DNA of 64,000 nucleotides from Bacteroidota bacterium (GTDB lineage Bacteria; Bacteroidota; Bacteroidia; 2-12-FULL-35-15): NCBI GenBank assembly GCA_029237775.1, contig JAQZBR010000004.1, positions 248,001 to 312,000 of the forward strand, read 5' to 3'. Shown piece by piece: positions 42,337 to 53,052 of this stretch (position 1 is its first letter; each line of letters starts with the position of its first letter). The notes under the pieces were generated by a model. It saw only the letters and a program-made list of their open reading frames with translations, ran no database searches and was not told where the DNA came from. The position numbers and the translations under genes were made by a program.

Positions 42337-45300
42337 AGCGCTTTAGAACAATGAATCCGCTGTGCATTTCACCGTTAATTTCGAGAACGTAATAATAGGT
42401 ATCGGGTGAAAGCGGCCCCCCGTCCTTGTTAGTTCCGTCCCAGTCATTCATATAGTCTGCAGCCGTAAATATTTCGGCACCCCAGGAGTTGAAGACTTTC
42501 AAATTATTTGATCTTGCATGCTCCAGATTTCTGATGACAAATTTGTCATTGATATTATCTCCATTGGGTGTGAAGCTGTTTGGGATCTCCAGTTCATGAA
42601 CGAGCAATTTTACTTCGTCTTCTGTGGCCGGACAAACTCCATTTACAACTGTTAATTTGAAAACGTTTTCACCGCTTCCGAGTTCATGGACAAAACTATT
42701 CAGATCGTTTGGAGAAGCTATTATTCCATTTCCACTCAGCAACGACCATGTTTTATTTCCGGGCATTTCAATACCACTCAGCTGCGCAGTATTTGTAAAA
42801 TAAACATCCTGATCGTCTCCGGCATTTGCGGTTACCTGATCATAGAAAATGATCTTAACATCATCCATTGAAATACAGCCGTTATTATTTTCTTTCCAGG
42901 TGAAAATATATTCACCACCGACAGGAACAGTAACGTCAGCAGCAGCGTTATTTATATCGTGGTATGTTACTCCGCTTTGCGATACCCACGCTCCTATTCC
43001 CAATGAGGGCAACGCGCTAAGATCGAAGGTGAGGCCGCAGATCTCGGCATCCGGCCCTGCATTGGCTGTCGGAATCGCGCTTACAATAACGTTTGCAGTT
43101 CCTGAAATTGACGAGGCATAACAACCGTTATTATCAACGAGTGATACAGGTATAAAATTACTGCTTTGTGCCGGCTGTACGTTGAGAGTCGCCTGGGATG
43201 TGCTGATACCCGATGCTGCATAATTATTTAAGCCGTCTGTGTAAGTGATTGTATATGGAGCAGCTCCACTGAGCATTAAGCTAATATTAAAATTATCACC
43301 GTTGCATATTGAATCAGAGCCGCTCATAATAAGTGTCGGCAGCGGATTCACAAAAACGCTCGTTGATGATGACGTGTCAGCGCAGGTATTGGAGCTTACG
43401 ATTCTTCTGTAATATGTTGTTGAGCTCAATGCAGAAGGAACATAATCCTGAGTAGTATTTATTCCCGATGCACCTAACCATACAAAACCATCTATACTTT
43501 CCTCCCATTGATAATTGAATGAATTGTTTCCTCCTACAGGTATTTGTCCGTTGATTGTTAAAGGTGTTTGTCCGGAACAGATCGTTTGTTGACTGCTTAG
43601 CGAATTGTTTGAGATGACCGGAAGCACTGTTATTACAACAGAATCGCTTAAACTTGAACATGCCTGTGAGCTGACCGTTCTTCTGTAATATGTTGTGTCT
43701 GCTAAGACCGGAGGAGTATAACCTTGCTGATTGCTAATTCCGGAAGCAGTGCCCCATACTGTATTATCCGGACTTTCTTCCCATAAATATGAATATGTAT
43801 TATTGCCTCCTGAAGGAGATGAGCCTGTTAATGTGGTGGCTTGTTGCGCAGAACAAATGATCTGATGCCCGCTGACAGTGTTATTCGAAATCGATGGCAA
43901 AACTGTTATCACCACTATACTGCTTGTATCTGATGCGCACATTGCTGAAATAACTGTTCTTCTGTAATAAACGGTATCAATAAGCGCTGCGGGATTGTAG
44001 TTTTGAGCATTATTTATTCCGTTTGCATTTATCCATACATTTCCATCAGTACTTTGTTCCCATGAATATGAATACGTATTATTTCCGCCCTGAGGAGCTG
44101 AGCCTGTAAGTGCAGCGGGAGTTTGTCCGTTGCAGATCGTCTGCGCTGAACTGATCGAATTATTAGAAACCGGAGGTAGTACAGTTATCGTAACCGCTTG
44201 GCTTGTATTTGAAAAACAGGTAAATGAATTTACTGTTCTTCTGAAATACATTGTAGATGTTAACGCGGAAGGTGTATAGCCGGATAGATTATTCACTCCT
44301 GCTGCCTGAGACCATGATGTGCTATCAGAACTTTCTTCCCATAGATATGTAAATGAGTTATCCCCTCCTGCCGGAACTGAGCCGTTCAACATAATCGGTA
44401 CTTGTCCGTAACATATTGTCTGATCAGCGCTGACCGTATTGTTTGTGATTGCAGGCACAACTGTGATCAAAACCTGACTGCTTGTATCTGAAATGCAGGT
44501 GGAAGAAGTTATAACTCTGGTAAAATAGATGCTTCCTGTTAACACTGCGGGCGAATAGTTTTGAGCATTGTTCGTTCCTGAAGCCAAGACCCAATTAATG
44601 CTATCTGCACTCTGTAGCCATGTATATGAATAACTATTATTTCCTCCGGAAGGCACGGAGCCATTGAGCATTGTAGGGATTCCGCCTGCACAGATCGTTT
44701 GCGGAGATGAGATAAAATTATTCGAAACTGCAGGCAACACTGTAATAAAAACAGACAAGCTTGTATCTGCATAACACATTGCCGAGTTAACGATCCTTCG
44801 GTAGTATATGCTGCTGCTTAATGATGCCGGAGAATAGTTAGAAGAAGTGTTTGTTCCGAATGCCGCTGACCAGGAAATGTTATCATTGCTTTGTTGCCAT
44901 AAATAAGTAAAAGACCCATTTCCTCCTGAAGGTAATGTTCCGGTTAACGGAGCGGGAACATTGCCTGAACAGATCGTCTGCACTGCGCTGACCGTATTGT
45001 TGCTAACTACCGGTAATACAGTAATTGTCACCACATTGCTTTGTGACGTACACGCTACGGAGTTGATAGTTCTTCTGAAATAGATATCAGCGCTTTGATT
45101 CAGCGGAGAATAATTTTGACCATTATCTATTCCTGTTGCTGATGACCAGGATGCGCCATCATTACTTTGCTCCCACAAGTATGAATAATTATTATCACCT
45201 CCTGAACCTAAAGTACCTGTTAACTGTGCCGGAACCTGTCCTGAACAAAGAGTTTGATCAGCGCTGATTATATTATTCGTGACAGAAGGCAACACTGTAA

Positions 45301-48300
45301 TTTTCACCACCGAAGCCGTATCAGACGAACATACCCCGGAGGAAACAATTCTTCTTAAATAAAGGGTGTCTGTTAAGGCCGGGGTGCCATAATTCTGACT
45401 GTTATTTATACCCAAACCATTCGTCCATAACAGGCTGTCAGAAGATTGCTGCCATAAGAATGAGTAAATATTATTACCTCCCGCGGGAATTGACCCGTTC
45501 AGAACCGAAGGCACCGAGCCTGAACAAATGATCTGATCAGCAGTGATAGTATTATTGCTGATAACCGGCATTACGTTAATTGTTATTGCGTTGCTCATCA
45601 CAGATGAACAACTTGCTGAACTTACTTTTCTTCTATAATAAATTGTATCGGATAAAACAGGCGGGCTGTAATTCTGTGATGTATCATTCCCTGAAGCAGG
45701 AGTCCAGATCACATTATCACTGCTCTGCTCCCAAAGATATGTGTATGCGTTATCCCCGCCACTCGGTAATGATCCCGAAAGCGCTGCAGGAGCCTGTCCC
45801 GAACAAATAGTCTGCATTGCAGTTATTGTGTTATTACCAACAAGCGGCAGAACTGTGATTTGAACTGAATTGCTCTGAGAGGAACATGCACCGGAGTTAA
45901 TGTTTCTACGGAAGTATATTGTTTGAGTGAGCGATCCTGCAGAATAATCAGATAAATTATTTAGTCCGCTTGCAGCGCTCCAGTTTAAATTATCTGCACT
46001 TTCTTCCCAATAATAAATGTATGTATTGTTTCCTCCTGCAGGAATTGCCCCTATTATATTTGCAGGCACCTGTCCTGAACAAATAGTCTGATCAGAACTT
46101 ATTGAATTGTTGCTGATCATTGGAAGAACTATTATTTCAACGGTCATGCTGGTATCAGATGAACACATGGCAGAACCGGTAATTCTTCTGTAATACATTG
46201 TATCTGATAAAGCACCCGGAGAGTAATTCTGAAGATAATTTGTTCCCCAGGCTGCAGACCAGACGGACTCGTCAGAACTCTGTTCCCATAAATAATTGTA
46301 TGCGTTATCTCCTCCGGAAGGACTAGATCCATTCAATGCCAAAGGTGTTTGTCCGTTACAAACAGCCTGATCAGAACTTATAATATTATTTGATATAACA
46401 GGCAGCACTGTTATATTAACCGCATTGCTGGTGTTGGAAGAACACATGGCGGAACTCACTGTTCTCCGGAAGTATATATCGGTGCTTAATGCTGCTGCAG
46501 AATAATCATTCAGATTGTTTGTCCCCGCAGCGGCCGACCATACGAGGTTATCCGCACTCTGCTCCCACATGAATGTAAAAGAATTGTCACCTCCGGAGGG
46601 CATTGTTCCTGTCAACATCTGCGGTGTTTGGCCTGAACATATTGTTTGTGCAGAACTGATGTTGTTGTTTGTGATCACCGGAAGAACAGTCACTCTAATT
46701 GATAAACTGGTATCAGATGAGCACATTGCAGAACTTACAATTCTTCTGAAATACATCGTGTTTATCAACGATGAAGGCGAATATGAAATGAGGTTATTGG
46801 TGCCTGCTGCTGCCGACCAACTCATGCTATCAGAACTTTGTTCCCATAAATAAATATATGCATTGTCTCCACCGGAAGGAGTTGTTCCATTAAGTGAGAT
46901 AGGTGTTTGTCCGGAACAAATCGTTTGAGACGAGCTGATGGTATTGTTTGTAATAAGAGGTAACACTGTAATAGCTATTGACAAACTCGAATTGGAAGAA
47001 CACATTGCTGAACTCACTGTTCTTCTGTAGTACGTTGTAGTGGCTAGCGTTGAAGGGGAATACGAATTCATATTATTTACGCCCTGAGCTGAAGTCCATA
47101 TAAAATTGTCCGAACTTTCTTCCCACAAAAAGGTATATGAATTGTCACCGCCAGAAGCTGAAGTTCCGTTCAACGCAAGAGGGGTTTGTCCGACACATAT
47201 TGTTTGCGAAGAACTAACCGAATTGTTGGATATCACCGGGAGTACTGTTATTATTATGGGAGCGCTTGTATTTGAAGAACACATTGCCGAACTGACTTTT
47301 CTTCTGTAATACATTGTATCTGTTAATACAGAAGGAGAATAGGAATTCAGGTTGTTTGTTCCCGATGCGGCAGTCCATGCTGTATTATCGGAACTTTCCT
47401 CCCATAGGAATGTGAAAGTATTATCCCCTCCTGAAGGTGGAGTTCCACTAAGAGTGAGCGGTGACTCTCCTGCACAGATAGTTTGAGCTGAGCTGATGCT
47501 GTTGCTTGTTATAACGGAAAGAATAGTTATTGCTATTGCAGGGCTAATATTAGACGAACACATCGCTGAACTTACTTTTCTTCTGTAATACATTGTGTTT
47601 GTCAATGCAGAAGGCGAATACGAATTCAGGTTGTTAGCCCCTGGCACGGCCGACCAGTTTATATTGTCAGCGCTCTCTTCCCATAAATAATTATATGTAT
47701 TATCTCCCCCTGAGGGAACCGTACCGTTCAAAGCAAGAGGAGTTTGTCCGGAACAGATCGTTTGCGCAGAACTGATTGTATTGTTTGCAAGCACCGGCAG
47801 AACAGTAACTATAACTGAAGAACTAATATCAGCAGAACACATCGCAGAAGTTGCTGTTCTTCTGTAATACATCGTGCTTGTTAATGCAGCAGGAGAATAT
47901 GAAATCGTATTATTTGTTCCGGCTGCATTTGACCAGGAGGTGTTATCAGTACTTTGCTCCCACAAATAAGTGAATGTATTATCTCCACCGGACGGAGTCG
48001 ATCCATTAAGAATAAGAGGTGTCTGGCCTGAACAGATGGTCTGTGATGAATTGATCGTATTATTTGAAACAGCAGGAAGAACCGTAATTGCTACTGACGC
48101 ACTTGTGTTTGACGAACACATCGCAGAGCTTACTGTTCTCCGGTAATAGACACTACTGCTTAAAGCAGAGGCTGAATAAGAACTCAAATTATTCGTACCC
48201 GATGCGGATGACCAAATTATATTGTCTGAACTTTGTTCCCATGAATAAGTATAAGAATTGTTTCCACCCGAAGGAGCTGTTCCATTTAGCATCAAAGGTG

Positions 48301-51300
48301 TTTGACCTGAACAGAGCGTTTGAGCAGAGCTGATCACATTGTTTGTAATAACTGGAAGGACTGTTATCAATAAAGAAGCGCTTGCCTGAGAAGAACACAT
48401 CGCAGAACTTACAGTTCTTCTGTAGTAGGTTGAGCTCGTTAAAGCTGCAGGTGAATAAGAATCTGAATTATTTGTTCCAACGGCAGCAAACCACACGACA
48501 TTGTCTGAACTCTGCTCCCACAAATACGTGTACGTATTATCGCCACCCGATGGCGCTGACCCGTTTAGTGTTAAAGGCGTTTGGCCTGAGCAGATCGTTT
48601 GCGGAGAACTGATCGTATTATTTGTGATGACAGGAAGCACCGTTATAGCTACCGAAGAACTTGAGCTTGAAGCACACATTGCTGAGCTTACAGTTCTTCT
48701 GAAATACGCGGTACTTGTTAATGCACCCGGTGAGTATGAAGCCAGACTGTTAGTTCCTGTTGCCGCCATCCAGGTTGCGGTATCAGAACTTTGTTCCCAC
48801 ACATAAGTAAATGTATTATTACCACCTAAAGGGGCTGTACCATTAAGCGTAAACGGTGTCTGACCGGAACAGAGTGTCTGCGGAGAACTGATATTATTAT
48901 TAGCTATTAGCGGAAGGACAGTGATTGTTATTGAAGAACTGAAATTTGATGAACACATTGCAGAGCTTACTTTTCTCCGGTAATACATTGTGTCCGTTAG
49001 TGCAGGAGGTGAATATGTATTTTGGCTATTAGTGCCGCTAGCTACAGACCAGATAGCATTATCAGAACTTTGTTCCCACAGATATGTGTACGAATTATTT
49101 CCGCCTGTTGGATTAGTACCATTCAGAGTTAATGGTGTTTGACCTGAACAGATCGTTTGTGATGAGCTGATGTTATTATTCGAGACAACCGGAAGTACAG
49201 TTATTGTTACTGAAGGGCTTGTATTTGATGAGCACATTGCAGAGCTAACTGCTCTTCTGTAATACGTTGTACTTGTTAATGCAGCAGGAGAATATGAATC
49301 GTTATTATTTGTTCCGAACGCGTTGGACCAGGAAGTATTATCTGAACTCTGTTCCCAGAGATAAGTGTATGTGTTATCACCGCCCGATGGACCGGATCCA
49401 TTGATCATTCCGGGCGTCTGGCCAGAGCAGATCGTTTGCGATGAACTTATTGTATTGTTTGCAATAACCGGCAGAACAGTTACTGCAATAGAATTACTTA
49501 GATGAGATGCACACATTGCAGAGTTCACTGACCTTCTATAATACATTGTACTTGTCAATGATGTCGGAGAATAGGTTGACTGACTATTTGTTCCTGTGGC
49601 TGTCGACCAGCTTGTATTATCAGCGCTTTGCTCCCACAGATAGACATAACCGCCATTACCACCGGAAGGAGCAGTACCGGTTAATGTAAGAGGAGTTTGT
49701 CCGGCACAGATAGTTTGTGCTGAAGAAATCGCGTTATTGCTTGTTACAGGCAAAACTGTTATGGTTATTACAGGACTGATGTTCGGTGAACATACTCCGG
49801 AGCTTACTGTTCTGCGATAATATCTTGTAGCTGATAAAGCCGGGGCAGAATAATTCATCTGATTATTTGCACCTGCAGCAGCAGACCAGACGCTATTATC
49901 AGAGCTTTCCTCCCATAGATAATTGTACGAGTTATTTCCACCTGCGGGTGTATTCACACTAAATGCGGAAGGTGTTTGCCCCGAACAGATTGTTTGATTC
50001 CCGCTGATTGTGTTATTTGATATCACCGGCAGAACATTTATGTAAATGTTATTGCCTAACGAATTGCAACTTCCTGAACTGACAGTTCTTCTAAAAAACA
50101 ATGACGAATTTAATGCAGGAGAAGTGTAATTCTGCAGATTGTTCGAACCACTTGCTGCCGTCCACACAGCACTGTCAATACTCTGCTCCCATAAATACGA
50201 ATATGATCCATTACCTCCAGCTGGTACTGTGCCGTTGAGGGTTGAAGGGATCTGTCCGTTACAAATTGTTGTTTGAGTTACAGAAACAATATTATTCATG
50301 ATTATTGGTAATACAGTAACAGTTATCGTATTACTTGTACTTGGAGTACAAGGACCAGAAGTGACCTGTCGCCTGAAATACATAGTAGCCGAGAGCACCC
50401 CCGGATCATAATCGATGTTATTGCTTATGCCAGGGGCAGTTGTCCAGGTTAAATTATCACTGCTTTGCTGCCATAAAAAATTGAAAGAACTGTTTCCGCC
50501 TGTTGGAGTTGAGCCAATGATTAAATTGGCCGGCTGGCCAAAACATATCGCGTGATTTGCAGCGATCGTATTATTCGCAATTGCGTCAGGAATAGTGATT
50601 ACAACAACATTACTTGTATTTGTGCCGCACGTGGAATTAACCTTCCTGCGATAATAAGTTACGGCAGAAACAGAACCGGGACTGTAATTTTGCTGGTTGT
50701 TTGTACCTGTTGCCGGGAGCCAGATGAAATTGTCCAGACTCTGTTCCCAGTTGTACGTGAAAGAGCCTGTCAGCCCAGGTAATGATCCGGTCAAAGGATT
50801 TGCGCTCTGACCAACGCATAGCGATTGTGTTCCTGTTATATTGTTGACACCGGAGTTAAGAATAGTTATAACAACTACATTGCTGTATCCATTAAAACCA
50901 CCCGAAACCACAAACCTCCGGAAAAATGTTTTCACAGATAATAAACCCGGACTATAATTTTGCAGATTGTTTACGCCTGAGGCAGGAGTCCAGCTAATGC
51001 TGTCGGTACTTTGCTCCCAGGTGTATGCATAAACACCATTACCACCTAGAGGAGTTGTCCCGGTTAAAGAGGATGGAACCTGTCCCTGACATACAAGTTG
51101 GCTCGCTGCAATTGAATTATTAGTGATCACCTGAGTCACGGTAACAACAGCGCTTCCACTAAGATTATCCTGCAGTACGTCACAGGTACTTCCTGTTGTC
51201 AATGAAATTAGTGTATACGTTTTGGTAGATGAAGGGCTCACACTGACGATGGCGGATGATGAGCTTGTGCTTCCACTGTAAGTTACTGTTCCATCCGAAA

Positions 51301-52813
51301 CAATATAATCATACGGTGGGGTGCCGGTAAAATTTAAAGCTAGATTTGCGCTCTGACCTGAAAAAATTGTAGTCGAACCGCTGATGGACCCGCTTCCCGT
51401 GTTGCAAGCGAGCTTTCCAACCCCGATATTCTGACCGTTGGATGCGTTCAGTGTTGTTGCATCAAAAACGGCTCCTCCTGAGATCAAACCAGAAACATAC
51501 ACGGTTCCATTTTGATATACGTCCAGACCTAATCCTTTTTCTGATCCTGATGATCCTGCTTTCTTAACGTATCGTAACGTTCCATCGGTTTTGTATGACG
51601 CCACGAATATATCATCCGAGCCTGTTGAGTTTATTGACGTGCCGCTGAAGTTGGTAGTTAAATAAAATTCACCTGTAACCCAGATCTTATCACTCCTGGT
51701 TTTTATATCATTGCAATGCCCCGCAGTAGAAGAGCCACCATCGGGTTCCACCTTTGCCCAAATGTTTTGGCCATTTGTTTTTGATACTTTAGAAACAAAT
51801 ATACATTCGCCTGCATTCACGGTTATTGTACCAACACCCGGAAAATCGGGATTAGGGCCTACCCCACCTGCCAGGTACAAATAATTCGCATCCTGCGTAA
51901 TCGCTTTACCTTCATCATCGAAGCTGCCGGAACTACCTATCCTTCTTGCCCACTGGAGGTTTCCTGTGCTAATGCTATAAGCTGCATAAAAAACATCATA
52001 GTCTCCCGAATTTAAATTTGTGATAGTCGTGTCGGTTACAGTATTGGTCCGATAAAAGCCCACACTTGCACCTCTGAAACTACCGATAACATAATAATTA
52101 GATTCATCGGCTGTAATATCATAACCATAATCTTCGGATCCGCTTCCGACCTTTTTAAGAGACAAACAATTTCCTGAAAGATCATGCACTGAAAAAAATG
52201 CATCAACATTCCCTTGGCTCGAAATAGTTGTGCTACCGGGAAAAGCGAAACTGCCTCCACCATCAAAATATCCCGAAACAAAAAGCTTAGAAGAGTTCTT
52301 TGTTATTTTATAACCGAAGGCTTTGCCGCTATTGCTTCCCTGCTTCACCCACTGTAGCTCACCTGCTGCATTATACTTCGCAATAAAAGCATCCTCACCA
52401 CCAGCGGATGAAAGAGATAAGCTTTGCGAGGTAGATGTCCCCTTGAACTGGGCCGTGTTCTGAAAGTAACCGGTAATGTAAAGATTGCCTGCATTATCTG
52501 AAACAATACCGTTAACCATATCCGTTCCGCTGCCACCAAGTTTAAACGCCCACAAAACAACCCCCGATGGGCTGTATTTTGCGACAAAGCCATCCTGGCT
52601 GCCGTACGTGTTAGCGAAGCTTGGCCCGTATGCAGCACTGATATCATCGCGAAAGTACCCCGCTACATAAGCATTTCCGAGAGAATCAACCGCCACATCA
52701 TTTCCTTGTTCGAGGGAACCGGAAACAGCATCTTTCGCCCACAGCCAGGTTTGAGCCTGAGTGACAAAATTAATACACAGAAAAAGAAGGGCTAGTTCGT
52801 ATCTTTTCCTCAT
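42335..52813 (-). CDS. Giant T9SS type B surface protein with about 28 tandem repeats
   Basis: This 3,492-residue protein has a signal peptide (MRKRYELALLFLCINFVTQA), so the ATG at 52813 is preferred to one at 52867. Residues of about 25-500 form SBBP-type propeller blades (DGFVAKYSPSGVVLWAFKLGG, NLYITGYF). Then come 28 repeats of about 93 residues of the form TVLPVISNNTISSSQTICSG...YLWEQSSDN...YYRRTVSSAMC, each with conserved Cys. Three PKD/Ig-like segments follow, then a CHU_C domain (NSFTPNGDNINDKFVIRN, WDGTNKDGGPLSPDTYYYVLEI) that should target the protein to the type IX system. Likely a surface filament or adhesin. Its end is near the terminator at 42292. Confidence 0.92.
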   Translation of the reverse strand: MRKRYELALLFLCINFVTQAQTWLWAKDAVSGSLEQGNDVAVDSLGNAYVAGYFRDDISAAYGPSFANTYGSQDGFVAKYSPSGVVLWAFKLGGSGTDMVNGIVSDNAGNLYITGYFQNTAQFKGTSTSQSLSLSSAGGEDAFIAKYNAAGELQWVKQGSNSGKAFGYKITKNSSKLFVSGYFDGGGSFAFPGSTTISSQGNVDAFFSVHDLSGNCLSLKKVGSGSEDYGYDITADESNYYVIGSFRGASVGFYRTNTVTDTTITNLNSGDYDVFYAAYSISTGNLQWARRIGSSGSFDDEGKAITQDANYLYLAGGVGPNPDFPGVGTITVNAGECIFVSKVSKTNGQNIWAKVEPDGGSSTAGHCNDIKTRSDKIWVTGEFYLTTNFSGTSINSTGSDDIFVASYKTDGTLRYVKKAGSSGSEKGLGLDVYQNGTVYVSGLISGGAVFDATTLNASNGQNIGVGKLACNTGSGSISGSTTIFSGQSANLALNFTGTPPYDYIVSDGTVTYSGSTSSSSAIVSVSPSSTKTYTLISLTTGSTCDVLQDNLSGSAVVTVTQVITNNSIAASQLVCQGQVPSSLTGTTPLGGNGVYAYTWEQSTDSISWTPASGVNNLQNYSPGLLSVKTFFRRFVVSGGFNGYSNVVVITILNSGVNNITGTQSLCVGQSANPLTGSLPGLTGSFTYNWEQSLDNFIWLPATGTNNQQNYSPGSVSAVTYYRRKVNSTCGTNTSNVVVITIPDAIANNTIAANHAICFGQPANLIIGSTPTGGNSSFNFLWQQSSDNLTWTTAPGISNNIDYDPGVLSATMYFRRQVTSGPCTPSTSNTITVTVLPIIMNNIVSVTQTTICNGQIPSTLNGTVPAGGNGSYSYLWEQSIDSAVWTAASGSNNLQNYTSPALNSSLFFRRTVSSGSCNSLGNNIYINVLPVISNNTISGNQTICSGQTPSAFSVNTPAGGNNSYNYLWEESSDNSVWSAAAGANNQMNYSAPALSATRYYRRTVSSGVCSPNISPVITITVLPVTSNNAISSAQTICAGQTPLTLTGTAPSGGNGGYVYLWEQSADNTSWSTATGTNSQSTYSPTSLTSTMYYRRSVNSAMCASHLSNSIAVTVLPVIANNTISSSQTICSGQTPGMINGSGPSGGDNTYTYLWEQSSDNTSWSNAFGTNNNDSYSPAALTSTTYYRRAVSSAMCSSNTSPSVTITVLPVVSNNNISSSQTICSGQTPLTLNGTNPTGGNNSYTYLWEQSSDNAIWSVASGTNSQNTYSPPALTDTMYYRRKVSSAMCSSNFSSSITITVLPLIANNNISSPQTLCSGQTPFTLNGTAPLGGNNTFTYVWEQSSDTATWMAATGTNSLASYSPGALTSTAYFRRTVSSAMCASSSSSSVAITVLPVITNNTISSPQTICSGQTPLTLNGSAPSGGDNTYTYLWEQSSDNVVWFAAVGTNNSDSYSPAALTSSTYYRRTVSSAMCSSQASASLLITVLPVITNNVISSAQTLCSGQTPLMLNGTAPSGGNNSYTYSWEQSSDNIIWSSASGTNNLSSYSASALSSSVYYRRTVSSAMCSSNTSASVAITVLPAVSNNTINSSQTICSGQTPLILNGSTPSGGDNTFTYLWEQSTDNTSWSNAAGTNNTISYSPAALTSTMYYRRTATSAMCSADISSSVIVTVLPVLANNTISSAQTICSGQTPLALNGTVPSGGDNTYNYLWEESADNINWSAVPGANNLNSYSPSALTNTMYYRRKVSSAMCSSNISPAIAITILSVITSNSISSAQTICAGESPLTLSGTPPSGGDNTFTFLWEESSDNTAWTAASGTNNLNSYSPSVLTDTMYYRRKVSSAMCSSNTSAPIIITVLPVISNNSVSSSQTICVGQTPLALNGTSASGGDNSYTFLWEESSDNFIWTSAQGVNNMNSYSPSTLATTTYYRRTVSSAMCSSNSSLSIAITVLPLITNNTISSSQTICSGQTPISLNGTTPSGGDNAYIYLWEQSSDSMSWSAAAGTNNLISYSPSSLINTMYFRRIVSSAMCSSDTSLSIRVTVLPVITNNNISSAQTICSGQTPQMLTGTMPSGGDNSFTFMWEQSADNLVWSAAAGTNNLNDYSAAALSTDIYFRRTVSSAMCSSNTSNAVNITVLPVISNNIISSDQAVCNGQTPLALNGSSPSGGDNAYNYLWEQSSDESVWSAAWGTNYLQNYSPGALSDTMYYRRITGSAMCSSDTSMTVEIIVLPMISNNSISSDQTICSGQVPANIIGAIPAGGNNTYIYYWEESADNLNWSAASGLNNLSDYSAGSLTQTIYFRRNINSGACSSQSNSVQITVLPLVGNNTITAMQTICSGQAPAALSGSLPSGGDNAYTYLWEQSSDNVIWTPASGNDTSQNYSPPVLSDTIYYRRKVSSASCSSVMSNAITINVMPVISNNTITADQIICSGSVPSVLNGSIPAGGNNIYSFLWQQSSDSLLWTNGLGINNSQNYGTPALTDTLYLRRIVSSGVCSSDTASVVKITVLPSVTNNIISADQTLCSGQVPAQLTGTLGSGGDNNYSYLWEQSNDGASWSSATGIDNGQNYSPLNQSADIYFRRTINSVACTSQSNVVTITVLPVVSNNTVSAVQTICSGNVPAPLTGTLPSGGNGSFTYLWQQSNDNISWSAAFGTNTSSNYSPASLSSSIYYRRIVNSAMCYADTSLSVFITVLPAVSNNFISSPQTICAGGIPTMLNGSVPSGGNNSYSYTWLQSADSINWVLASGTNNAQNYSPAVLTGSIYFTRVITSSTCISDTSSQVLITVVPAITNNTVSADQTICYGQVPIMLNGSVPAGGDNSFTYLWEESSDSTSWSQAAGVNNLSGYTPSALTSTMYFRRTVNSFTCFSNTSQAVTITVLPPVSNNSISSAQTICNGQTPAALTGSAPQGGNNTYSYSWEQSTDGNVWINANGINNAQNYNPAALIDTVYYRRTVISAMCASDTSSIVVITVLPSISNNTVSGHQIICSAQQATTLTGSSPSGGNNTYSYLWEESPDNTVWGTASGISNQQGYTPPVLADTTYYRRTVSSQACSSLSDSVVITVLPVISNNSLSSQQTICSGQTPLTINGQIPVGGNNSFNYQWEESIDGFVWLGASGINTTQDYVPSALSSTTYYRRIVSSNTCADTSSSTSVFVNPLPTLIMSGSDSICNGDNFNISLMLSGAAPYTITYTDGLNNYAASGISTSQATLNVQPAQSSNFIPVSLVDNNGCYASSISGTANVIVSAIPTANAGPDAEICGLTFDLSALPSLGIGAWVSQSGVTYHDINNAAADVTVPVGGEYIFTWKENNNGCISMDDVKIIFYDQVTANAGDDQDVYFTNTAQLSGIEMPGNKTWSLLSGNGIIASPNDLNSFVHELGSGENVFKLTVVNGVCPATEDEVKLLVHELEIPNSFTPNGDNINDKFVIRNLEHARSNNLKVFNSWGAEIFTAADYMNDWDGTNKDGGPLSPDTYYYVLEINGEMHSGFIVLKR
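43350..51150 (-). repeat. Tandem array of about 28 repeats of about 279 bases (in-frame)
   Basis: The DNA repeats with a period near 279 bases, coding for the 93-residue units of the giant protein. The central units (roughly repeats 6-17) are much more alike than the outer ones, suggesting recent duplication or gene conversion. Reverse-strand frames in this span are shadows of the array. Confidence 0.88.
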
Positions 52814-53052
52814 TGTTAACGGGTTAGGTAGGAAATTATGATAAGAAATTATGCCTGTAACTGGCATACATGCCCACCCCTGAAATCAGGGGGACCAAGA
52901 TGTGTCACGAAAGAGGTGTAGATTCATTTCCACAAAAAGTTATGAGCGGAAATCTGGAGTCGACAAGAGGGACAAATTATAGCCCGAGTCAAAAAATGAA
53001 CTTCAGTATTAATACTTGCGATGAATCACGAACAATAGCATCTGAAACACTA

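Noticed and set aside
46515-46853. Plus-strand frames inside the giant repeat gene (also 48501-48806, 47106-47309, 58130-58468)
   Set aside because: They recur at the repeat period on the strand opposite a 3,492- or 2,500-residue coding frame and show no family or start signal, so they are shadows of the repeats.
43350-51150. Regularly spaced repeats that might suggest a CRISPR-like or satellite array
   Set aside because: The period is about 279 bases, units are in frame and encode a Cys-containing beta-domain; there are no short direct repeats with unique spacers.
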